DNA from: Actinomycetes bacterium
GTDB lineage: Bacteria > Actinomycetota > Coriobacteriia > Coriobacteriales > Eggerthellaceae
Direction: 5' to 3'
Assembly (NCBI GenBank): GCA_023403475.1
Contig: JAEYEL010000138.1
Location: 1-6,258 of the forward strand
Length of the DNA stretch: 6,258 nucleotides
The notes below the pieces were generated by a model, which saw nothing but the letters and a program-made list of their open reading frames with translations, searched no databases and was not told where the DNA came from. Positions 1 through 4,771 of this stretch are shown here, one piece after another; position 1 is the first letter of the stretch; every line of letters begins with the position of its first letter. A program made the position numbers and the translations under genes.

Positions 1-88
1 ACCGAGCGAGCTCCGTCACGCCAACGCGAGGGATGCCCGCAAGCTTGTTGCGCATCTCTCCCCATCCGCTCAAAACGGCAGCGTCCAT
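1..88 (-). CDS. 5' end of an unidentified protein gene (partial, runs off the left edge)
   Basis: The minus strand has an ATG at 88-86 preceded five bases upstream by GGAGG, a strong ribosome-binding site, and stays open to the window edge for 29 codons. The peptide begins MDAAVLSGWGEMRNKLAG and continues with IPRVGVTELAR. I do not recognise the family from so short a piece; there is no signal peptide or membrane segment in it. It is transcribed divergently from the toxin-antitoxin pair, and the intervening region holds the large palindrome at 212-252, which may control it. The start and its ribosome site are directly visible; any function would be a guess. Confidence 0.6.
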   Translation of the reverse strand, partial: MDAAVLSGWGEMRNKLAGIPRVGVTELAR

Positions 89-211
89 AATGACCTCCAC
101 TCCTTAACCTAAACACCTTACCTACGAACTCTGCTGACGGCTCGAGTATCTTGATCCCCTGGTATTTCGACCAACCTATCTTCCTCGTCATTATATAAAA
201 CGATATTTAAT

Positions 212-252
212 CTTGCAATATAATGTGACCTGCAATCACATTATATTGCAAG
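212..252. promoter_or_regulatory. Perfect 17-bp inverted repeat with a TATAAT on each strand (candidate operator / bidirectional promoter)
   Basis: The left arm CTTGCAATATAATGTGA (212-228) and the right arm TCACATTATATTGCAAG (236-252) are exact reverse complements separated by seven bases (CCTGCAA). Because of the symmetry a consensus -10 hexamer TATAAT occurs on the plus strand at 219-224 and on the minus strand at 245-240. These point toward the toxin-antitoxin pair and the left-edge gene respectively. The inner part reads TGTGA-N7-TCACA, resembling a CRP-type half-site pair but with seven rather than six central bases. No good -35 box is found at the usual distance on either strand, so activator dependence is plausible. 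No T-run follows, which argues against an intrinsic terminator. The binding protein is unknown. Confidence 0.6.
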
Positions 253-438
253 TACGGAAAACGGACTTATCGTAAGCCACGCTTCGCCCCCCAGCATGCC
301 CGCATCGCCGCATCCCGAAAAGCCAGCGCCAGCCTAGGGCCTATCGCATACGCTTTCGGCATAGCTGCGGCGTTGTCGAACAGCGAAAGAGGACCCATCC
401 ATGCCGTTCGGGACAACATTGCCCCCTTCGTCCATTTT

Positions 439-450
439 TTGTATTACAAT
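439..450 (+). promoter_or_regulatory. Candidate antitoxin operator overlapping a possible -10 box
   Basis: TTGTATTACAA (439-449) is a palindrome with two 5-bp half-sites around one central base. It overlaps TACAAT (445-450), a five-of-six match to a -10 hexamer, and sits about 20 bases before the ribosome site of the antitoxin gene. Ribbon-helix-helix antitoxins normally repress their own promoter by binding short palindromes, so this is a sensible autoregulatory site. No clear -35 element is visible, and an 11-base palindrome can occur by chance. Confidence 0.3.
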
Positions 451-468
451 CTTTTCAGTCTCATTGCG

Positions 469-475
469 AGGAGGG
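469..475 (+). promoter_or_regulatory. Ribosome-binding site that fixes the antitoxin start
   Basis: AGGAGGG lies nine to ten bases before GTG 484. The same frame stays open back to 373, but no comparable ribosome site precedes the upstream start. The extra upstream residues also do not resemble the family. Confidence 0.7.
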
Positions 476-483
476 AAAACGCC

Positions 484-771
484 GTGGGAAAAGACGCCAT
501 CCTGCACGTACGAATCGATCCGGCAGACAAGGAGCGCGCAGAAGCGCTCTATGCCGACATGGGCACCAGCCTTTCGGAGGCGGTGCGCATGTTCATCCGT
601 CAGAGCATTAAGATCAACGGGCTTCCGTTCCGCCCCACCGACAGCTACGGGAAGGGGCGTATGAAGGCCCAGGGCATCCTGCACATCTACGCCAGTCAGA
701 AGCTTCGCGAAGACGAACGCGAGGCCTGGATCAGATCGCTGAGTGATAAGTATGAAACGTTTAATAGATGA
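484..771 (+). CDS. RelB/DinJ-family antitoxin (ribbon-helix-helix)
   Basis: This 95-residue protein would neutralise the toxin encoded just downstream and repress their shared promoter. Residues 5-11 (AILHVRI) form the expected DNA-contacting beta strand. Helix one (about 12-26) follows, then a glycine turn and the helix-two segment SLSEAVRMFIRQSI, ending in GLPF; this is the DinJ/RelB signature. The C-terminal third (about 60-95, with ILHIYASQKL and a charged helix) is the likely toxin-binding part. The GTG start at 484 is chosen over an in-frame start at 373 because of the strong AGGAGG and the family length. The stop TGA (769-771) lies inside the toxin gene, a 20-base overlap that implies coupled translation. 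The family call is by motif recognition only. Confidence 0.8.
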   Translation: MGKDAILHVRIDPADKERAEALYADMGTSLSEAVRMFIRQSIKINGLPFRPTDSYGKGRMKAQGILHIYASQKLREDEREAWIRSLSDKYETFNR

Positions 772-1120
772 GACCGTCATCCTGCGCTACATCTTGGAAG
801 ACGACAAGAAGCACTTCAAAGACGCTTGCACGGTTATAGCCGCAGGAGAAGCCTACACGTACCCGGAAATCTTCGCCCGCGTGGCCGTCACGCTGCGCGA
901 CGTGTACCGCGTACCCCGCAGCCAGATAGGCTACACGCTCATGACGCTGCTCGACGACATCTACGTGGTGGACGAAGACGTCGTGCGCTACGCGTCGCGC
1001 CTGTTCGGCTCAAGCATGCTCGACTATGTGGACTGCCTGCTCGTAGCCCGCAACGTGCTGCACGGCGAACACATTCTCTCCTTCGACAAACCCCTGCTCA
1101 AACGCACGCTGTCTCTGTAG
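752..1120 (+). CDS. PIN-domain toxin (VapC-like ribonuclease)
   Basis: This 122-residue protein resembles PIN-domain RNases, which cleave RNA using a metal-binding acidic cluster. The candidate acidic residues are in family order: D6 in the N-terminal strand (LIDETVILRYIL), E39 in TYPEIF, D91 and D94 in LDYVDCLLVARN, and D112 in ILSFDKPLLKR. The usual DTN near the start is DET here, keeping the Asp but losing the Asn. ATG 752 is preferred to GTG 743, three codons earlier, because PIN toxins typically begin directly with the strand carrying the first Asp. The gene overlaps the antitoxin by 20 bases. Its last 23 bases overlap the opposing glycosyltransferase gene. Target RNA unknown. Confidence 0.8.
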   Translation: MKRLIDETVILRYILEDDKKHFKDACTVIAAGEAYTYPEIFARVAVTLRDVYRVPRSQIGYTLMTLLDDIYVVDEDVVRYASRLFGSSMLDYVDCLLVARNVLHGEHILSFDKPLLKRTLSL

Positions 1121-2351
1121 GCTCAGACCCGCCGGTCTCGCAGCATGATTCAAGCATGCAAGCGGCAAGAGCGTTCCAAGAAAGACGGCGGCACGCAGGG
1201 CGCGCTCGCGGAACATCGACCGGAAACGCTGCGGCCATATCGACGGCTCGCTCAAGTGCGCGGGCAAGCCGTTGCTCGAACGCGGGCAAATCCTCCGGGA
1301 ACGGTTCGTCCACACCCTTCATGCGAGGCGGCTCTACGTAGACGACGGGCGCTTTGGGAACAGCTGCGGAAAGCCAGTCGCGAATACCGGGCAGATCGGT
1401 TGTCACCACCACGCAGCCGCAAGCCAAAGCCTCTATAACCACGAGCGGCAAGCCCTCGAAAAACGACGGCAGCACAAATACCTGCGCACGGTTGTACACT
1501 TCAGCGAGGCTTTCCTGCGAAAGCTTGCCCAGAAACTCAACATCGTAGGGTGCATGCGCCGCGAGCTTTTGCATATGCGCAAGCTCGGAGGCGCTGTTGT
1601 GCCCGCCGGCCAGCCGCAGGCGGAAGCCTCCCGGCTCGTACGGCAGCAAATCCAGGCAGCGGATAAGGCTTTCCACACCTTTTTTGCGCCAGATCTTGCC
1701 CGCGTACGCTACCTCCACGCAATCGCGGCACCGCATACCGAAAACCTCGTGGAACACCGTATCGTTGTAGCCCGTCCCCACCACGCAAATGCGGGAAAGC
1801 GGGATTCCGTACAAATCCGCTATCTCGCGTTTCTGCGTCTCGTGCAAAGCGTACACGCACGTAAGCTTGCGCACGGCGCGCACGATGCGCTCGCGCGCAA
1901 GCTCGTGGCTGCGCATCTGCCGCAAATCGGTCGAATGGCACACCGCCGTAACCGGGCACGGCAACGCCGCTTCCACCACCACCGCCGTCGCCAAGTACAG
2001 ATGGTGGCATATCGCGAGGTCGGGCTTCCCGCGCCCCAGCACGTCGCGCACGGCGGCGGTAAACGCTTCTGCGAACTGCGCCACCGCATCGGGCGTCATA
2101 TCGCGGTAGCGCGTCGCCGTATACGGCATCTCGTCGCTCATGCCGCACACGGGAAACGGCAGCGCCTCGGTGCGGAATCGCACCGGGAAAAACAGCGTGC
2201 CTTCCGGAAGCACGGGCGCATCTTCCCTATCGATGCCGGCAATGACCGCCACCTCATGGCCCATCGCGCGAAACGCGCGCACCGTTTCGGCCAAGTAGAC
2301 CCCGCTACCCGTGCTGTCGGGTTTCTGGGCGCTCACTACCAGTATGTTCAC
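1098..2351 (-). CDS. GT4-type glycosyltransferase (GT-B fold)
   Basis: This 417-residue protein is a likely cytoplasmic retaining glycosyltransferase that moves a sugar from an activated donor to an unknown acceptor. The N-terminal Rossmann-like half (about 1-205) opens with NILVVSAQKP and a glycine-rich GSGVYLAE loop. The C-terminal donor-binding half starts near 215, with AGKIWRKKGVESLI (217-230) in the place of the usual G-x-K-G loop. The EX7E signature lies at E299 and E307 within FFEGLPLVVIEALACG. No signal peptide or membrane segment is evident. GTG 2351 is chosen because AAGGAGG precedes it by five bases; the open frame continues upstream only as shadow sequence. The gene follows the short DUF3343 gene by 29 bases, so it is probably the last gene of the yedF operon. 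Its 3' end overlaps the toxin gene by 23 bases, and the Cys/Thr-rich tail after about residue 400 may be an extension. Confidence 0.85.
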   Translation of the reverse strand: MNILVVSAQKPDSTGSGVYLAETVRAFRAMGHEVAVIAGIDREDAPVLPEGTLFFPVRFRTEALPFPVCGMSDEMPYTATRYRDMTPDAVAQFAEAFTAAVRDVLGRGKPDLAICHHLYLATAVVVEAALPCPVTAVCHSTDLRQMRSHELARERIVRAVRKLTCVYALHETQKREIADLYGIPLSRICVVGTGYNDTVFHEVFGMRCRDCVEVAYAGKIWRKKGVESLIRCLDLLPYEPGGFRLRLAGGHNSASELAHMQKLAAHAPYDVEFLGKLSQESLAEVYNRAQVFVLPSFFEGLPLVVIEALACGCVVVTTDLPGIRDWLSAAVPKAPVVYVEPPRMKGVDEPFPEDLPAFEQRLARALERAVDMAAAFPVDVPRARPACRRLSWNALAACMLESCCETGGSEPTETACV

Positions 2352-2356
2352 CCGTG

Positions 2357-2363
2357 CCTCCTT
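2357..2363 (-). promoter_or_regulatory. Ribosome-binding site fixing the glycosyltransferase start
   Basis: AAGGAGG on the minus strand lies five bases before GTG 2351. It selects this start over the longer open frame that reaches back to 2489. Confidence 0.75.
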
Positions 2364-2380
2364 CGCCTTGTCGTGCGCTC

Positions 2381-2620
2381 TCAGTAGAAGTCGACCTCGA
2401 ACACGCCCTCGAACGCAAGGCGCTCCTGCGAAAGCGTGCGCAAAAGCTTTTCCCGCGCGCTTGCAGGAGCGCACCACGCAAGACCGCAACCTGCGGAAAC
2501 CTCCGAAGGCACGGGGATCATGCGCCCGGGAAGCACGCCTTTGTCTGAGGCAGCCTGGGCGGCCATGGCATCGCTCGTGGTGGAAAACGTCACCACCACG
2601 TGGGGAGTCTTTCGGCGCAC
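2381..2620 (-). CDS. DUF3343 protein, short form (putative sulfur/selenium carrier-like)
   Basis: This 79-residue protein matches the DUF3343 family. After a short basic start comes the strand HVVVTFSTTSDAMAAQ (7-22). The diagnostic stretch GVLPGRMIPVPSEVSAGCGL (28-47) follows, with the P-x-P-[R/S]-E spacing and a Cys-Gly pair at C45-G46. The family has no proven biochemical role. Its name as a putative Se/S carrier rests on gene neighbourhoods with YedF and selenium genes, which is what is seen here. GTG 2620 is chosen because AAGGAGG precedes it by eight bases; the longer frame to 2749 would overlap yedF and adds nothing family-like. It starts 20 bases after the yedF stop and ends 29 bases before the glycosyltransferase start, consistent with one operon. 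Confidence 0.8.
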   Translation of the reverse strand: MRRKTPHVVVTFSTTSDAMAAQAASDKGVLPGRMIPVPSEVSAGCGLAWCAPASAREKLLRTLSQERLAFEGVFEVDFY

Positions 2621-2628
2621 CGCCTCGT

Positions 2629-2635
2629 CCTCCTT
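2629..2635 (-). promoter_or_regulatory. Ribosome-binding site fixing the short DUF3343 start
   Basis: AAGGAGG on the minus strand lies in the 20-base gap after the yedF stop, eight bases before GTG 2620. It identifies a GTG start that a longest-frame rule would miss. Confidence 0.75.
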
Positions 2636-2640
2636 GACGG

Positions 2641-3261
2641 TTACGGACGCACGACCACGCGCGCCGTCATCTGCTTTTCCACGATGACGTATATGTTGGT
2701 GACCTCGCCCACGGCCAGCTTCTCGGTTAAGCCGTAATGGTTCAGGCACGTGCCGCAGCTGAGCACTTCCACGCCCGCATCGGCCAGCGCATGCAGATCG
2801 TCCAGAAGAGGCGAACCTTCGCAGGTCAGCTTGACGCCACCGTTGTAGAACAGCACCGACGCGGGAAGTTCGTCCTGCTGGGTGAGCGCGAACACGAACG
2901 CCTTCATGAGCGTATGCCCCAAATCGTCATCGCCCGCACCCATGCATTCGGAAGACACCGCCACCACCTGCCCGCCGAATGCCGCCTCGCAGGTTATGTC
3001 GGCATCTGTCTCGCCGCCATCTCCCGCACTCGCCGCGCCTTCGGACTTCGTGAACACCACCGCGTACGTCTTCTCTTCGCCTTCGCGCTTCTCGCTGGCC
3101 GTCTGGCACTTCAAGCGCTTCCCCAGCGCCTCCAGGTTGTGCACCGAGGTCTCGTTGTCAACGAGCACTTCCAGCTCGCCGCCGTCCATGGCCGAAAGCG
3201 CCTTTTTCGCCCTCACCACCGGCAACGGGCATGCCTGCCCCCGCGCGTCGATCTTTTCCAT
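2641..3261 (-). CDS. yedF: YedF: TusA-like plus DsrE-like sulfurtransferase, selenium-associated
   Basis: This 206-residue protein has two domains. Residues 1-70 are TusA/SirA-like, with the DARGQACPLPVVRAKKAL segment carrying the carrier cysteine C11 in the CPxP motif. An acidic, Ala/Gly-rich linker (about 73-90) leads to a DsrE-like domain (about 97-206). This holds FYNGGVKLT (138-146) and a redox-type CGTC motif (C169, C172) in VLSCGTCLNHYGLTEKL. This layout and length match the YedF family, which co-occurs with the selenium donor gene selD; a persulfide or perselenide carrier role is inferred. ATG 3261 is chosen because AAAGGAG precedes it by eight bases and it gives the canonical TusA start; in-frame starts at 3294 and 3315 lack this. 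It heads the trio yedF, short DUF3343, glycosyltransferase. selD is not in the window. Confidence 0.88.
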   Translation of the reverse strand: MEKIDARGQACPLPVVRAKKALSAMDGGELEVLVDNETSVHNLEALGKRLKCQTASEKREGEEKTYAVVFTKSEGAASAGDGGETDADITCEAAFGGQVVAVSSECMGAGDDDLGHTLMKAFVFALTQQDELPASVLFYNGGVKLTCEGSPLLDDLHALADAGVEVLSCGTCLNHYGLTEKLAVGEVTNIYVIVEKQMTARVVVRP

Positions 3262-3269
3262 CTCAGGCT

Positions 3270-3276
3270 CTCCTTT
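3270..3276 (-). promoter_or_regulatory. Ribosome-binding site fixing the yedF start
   Basis: AAAGGAG on the minus strand lies eight bases before ATG 3261 and favours it over upstream in-frame ATG codons. Confidence 0.7.
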
Positions 3277-3299
3277 CCTTGCCAAATTCACCATGCCCC

Positions 3300-3328
3300 A
3301 TTCTCTTACTTGCACTCCGGCAAAGCAA
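3300..3328 (-). promoter_or_regulatory. Weak candidate promoter for yedF
   Basis: On the minus strand TTGCTT (3328-3323) and GAGAAT (3305-3300) are separated by exactly 17 bases, upstream of yedF. They match the -35 and -10 consensus at only three and four of six positions. The 123-base gap between the gene remnant and yedF makes an internal promoter reasonable, but these hexamers alone are weak evidence. Confidence 0.2.
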
Positions 3329-3384
3329 GAGGCCGTCGCAAAAGCGGCGTTTTCCCGATTGTCCGCAGAACAAAGGCAAAGGGT

Positions 3385-3543
3385 CTACAGCATCTCTATG
3401 AACGCGGCGATGCGCGTTTCTATCTGCCCCGTGTCGCTTGTCGCGTAGTCGGTCTCCAGCTTCATGTAGGGAATGCCATGCGCCTCGCAGGCGGCCTCCA
3501 TGTGCTGCTCGCTCCCCTTTCCTTCGAATGGCTTTCCGTGCTC
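3385..3543 (-). pseudogene. C-terminal remnant of a second double-cubane reductase/2-hydroxyacyl-CoA dehydratase-type gene
   Basis: Reading the minus strand from 3543 to the TAG at 3387-3385 gives about 52 residues ending in IPYMKLETDYATSD and TRIAAFIEML. Aligned by hand without gaps, the last 35 residues (codons 3492-3388) match residues 388-422 of the complete reductase at 20 of 35 positions. The shared residues include GIP, LETDY, TRI and the FxEML end. An in-frame TAG at 3546-3544 cuts it off, and no other frame upstream to the activase stop resembles the family. The rest of the gene is therefore gone. The longest ATG-started piece is 38 codons without a well-placed ribosome site, so it is probably not made. 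The divergence between the copies points to an old paralog rather than a recent duplication. It lies 53 bases after the activase stop. Confidence 0.8.
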
Positions 3544-3596
3544 CTATATTTCCAAGCTGCACCGCGAAAAGCTGCGTCGCAAAAAACGTGTTGCCG

Positions 3597-4343
3597 CTAT
3601 GACAGCGCGCTTTCCGCGGCGCCCAGCGCACCGGCATAGCGGGCAAGCGAGCAGGTGCGCACCGATGCGCCCAGCGCGAAGGAAAGCTGCTCCACCAAAA
3701 ACGGCTCGTCGCACAAGCCGCCGGTCAGCACGTAGTCGCTGCCGTCTTTGCCCACAAGCGTCGCCACCTTCGACACCACCGAGCCCACCACGCCGCATGC
3801 GATGTCCTCGCGCGCGGCGCCGCGCCCGATAAGCGATATAACCTCCGATTCGGCGAACACCGTGCACATCGACGAGATGGGCGTGGGCTTGCCCGCACGC
3901 GCCAACGCGAAGAACTCGGGCAGAGAAACGGCCAGCCGGTTCGCCATGACCTCTACGAACTTGCCCGTGCCCGCCGAGCACTTGTCGTTCATGACGAACT
4001 TGACCACCTTGCCACCCGCCATGCGGATGACCTTCGTGTCCTGCCCACCTATATCGACCACCGTCACATCGCCACCGAACAGATGCGCAGCCCCGCGCCC
4101 ATGGCAGGTTATCTCGGTGGCCACCTTGCCGGCATAGGGCACCGAAACGCGCCCGTAGCCGGTGGCCACCACGTTGCCACGCTCCACGGGAAAACCCGCG
4201 TCCGCAAGCAGCGCAGCTAAGCGTTCCGCCGCATCCACGCTGGAAAACCCCGTGGGCACCATGGAGGTAAACGCCACTTGACCGTCCTTAAGCACGACGG
4301 CCTTCGCCGCCGTCGAACCGATGTCGATTCCAATGCCGTACAC
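3597..4343 (-). CDS. Acyl-CoA dehydratase activase-type ATPase (BadF/HgdC family), reductase for the adjacent reductase
   Basis: This 248-residue protein belongs to the ASKHA-fold ATPases that use ATP hydrolysis to inject low-potential electrons into 2-hydroxyacyl-CoA dehydratases and related double-cubane proteins. Phosphate-binding motifs are visible: GIDIGSTAAK (5-14), VVDIGGQDTK (95-104) and LTGG (206-209). The two cysteines expected to hold the [4Fe-4S] cluster between homodimer subunits are C122 in NDKCSAGTGKF and C160 in SSMCTVFAESEV. Length is near the family norm (about 250-260). The GTG start at 4343 is preceded by GGAGAGG at five bases. The gene begins 23 bases after the long DUF3343 gene and is the third gene of the reductase operon. 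No second dehydratase subunit gene is present. That favours service to the single-subunit reductase at 4764-6038. Confidence 0.9.
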   Translation of the reverse strand: MYGIGIDIGSTAAKAVVLKDGQVAFTSMVPTGFSSVDAAERLAALLADAGFPVERGNVVATGYGRVSVPYAGKVATEITCHGRGAAHLFGGDVTVVDIGGQDTKVIRMAGGKVVKFVMNDKCSAGTGKFVEVMANRLAVSLPEFFALARAGKPTPISSMCTVFAESEVISLIGRGAAREDIACGVVGSVVSKVATLVGKDGSDYVLTGGLCDEPFLVEQLSFALGASVRTCSLARYAGALGAAESALS

Positions 4344-4366
4344 GTGAACCTCTCCGTTCGTCTTCG

Positions 4367-4771
4367 CTAACAGAACCGGTCGCGATGCGCATCGAACCGC
4401 CGCCGCACGCGCATAACGCGGTCGTAGCCTACCCCGCTCGCGTCAGCGGCGGCAAGCGCTGCAAAAACCTGGTCGCAGGGAACCAAAAGCGCCATGCCGC
4501 AGGCCGATTTCGCCTCGCGGGGCGCGGGCGCGATGCGCGCGCCAACCCCTGCTGCGCGCATCTTCTGGTACAAAGCCAGCCCTTCGGTGTGCCCGTGCAC
4601 GAGCACGTAGCATTGCTCGTCCGCGTCCGCGCCCGCGTCCGTAACCACACCTGCAACCGCGCCCGAACCCGCATCCGCAACCGCGTCCGCAACCGCACCC
4701 GAACCCGAACCTGCAACCGCACCAGCGCCTGCGCCCATCTCACTTGCAGCGTCTTTAACGCCGTTACTCAT
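4367..4771 (-). CDS. DUF3343 protein, long form with an N-terminal repeat linker
   Basis: This 134-residue protein has two parts. Residues 13-52 are a low-complexity Ala/Gly/Val/Asp tract built of roughly 12-residue repeats (GAVAGSGSGAVA, DAVADAGSGAVA, then a degenerate third unit). Residues about 54-125 are the DUF3343 domain: YVLVHGHTEGLALYQ (55-69), then IAPAPREAKSACGMALL (80-96), with the P-x-P-R-E and Cys-Gly (C91-G92) hallmark. The family is usually about 75-90 residues, so the linker is extra. The function of DUF3343 is unproven; carrier-type chemistry on C91 is inference. The ATG at 4771 overlaps the reductase stop (shared ATGAGTAA), with GGAG seven bases upstream inside the reductase gene. 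This indicates translational coupling and perhaps fixed stoichiometry. The activase gene follows after 23 bases. Confidence 0.8.
   Translation of the reverse strand: MSNGVKDAASEMGAGAGAVAGSGSGAVADAVADAGSGAVAGVVTDAGADADEQCYVLVHGHTEGLALYQKMRAAGVGARIAPAPREAKSACGMALLVPCDQVFAALAAADASGVGYDRVMRVRRRFDAHRDRFC
4653..4724. repeat. Two tandem 36-bp units encoding the DUF3343 linker
   Basis: Units 4653-4688 and 4689-4724 share the pattern GCAACCGC, then a block ending CCCGAACCCG, then a second GCAACCGC. They differ at only a few positions; a more degenerate GC-rich copy lies to the left (about 4618-4652). Each unit is 12 codons in frame, so copy-number change would not break the gene. This is typical of a slippage-prone minisatellite. 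Confidence 0.7.

Larger units (their letters stand above)
89..483. other. Non-coding divergent intergenic region
   Basis: About 395 bases lie between the divergent left-edge gene and the antitoxin start. The centre (about 189-252) is strikingly AT-rich compared with the surrounding sequence and contains the perfect inverted repeat. The part from about 270 to 430 is GC-rich again and shows no convincing gene. Open frames there either read antisense through the antitoxin or extend the antitoxin upstream without a ribosome site. No tRNA, rRNA or recognisable riboswitch was seen. Confidence 0.6.

Noticed and set aside
373..483. Upstream in-frame extension of the antitoxin
   Set aside because: There is no ribosome site before 373, and the added 37 residues do not fit the family. 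AGGAGG before GTG 484 defines a standard-length antitoxin.
334..780. 148-codon minus-strand open frame
   Set aside because: It runs antisense through the antitoxin gene and its upstream region. The product has no family resemblance, whereas the plus-strand protein shows a clear ribbon-helix-helix pattern.
1125..1138. AGACC-CGCC-GGTCT hairpin just after the toxin stop codon
   Set aside because: The stem is only five pairs with no T-run on either strand, and it lies inside the coding sequence of the glycosyltransferase.
1272..2387. Long 371-codon plus-strand open frame opposite the glycosyltransferase
   Set aside because: It is a His/Arg-rich antisense shadow typical of GC-rich genes, whereas the minus strand encodes a clear GT4-type protein with the EX7E motif.
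3334..3353. Hairpin CGTCGC-AAAA-GCGGCG followed by TTTT on the plus strand, terminator-like
   Set aside because: The stem is only six pairs with one wobble, and the T-run works only for plus-strand transcription, but no plus-strand gene lies upstream. On the minus strand the T-run is missing and the wobble becomes a mismatch.
3263..3646. 127-codon minus-strand open frame between yedF and the activase
   Set aside because: It is a different frame from the reductase remnant, begins inside the activase 3' end, and gives an Arg/His-rich shadow product without recognisable motifs.
4641..4735. GC-rich short repeats considered as a CRISPR array
   Set aside because: The units are contiguous and in frame within a coding region, with no unique spacers between repeats. 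They are a coding minisatellite.
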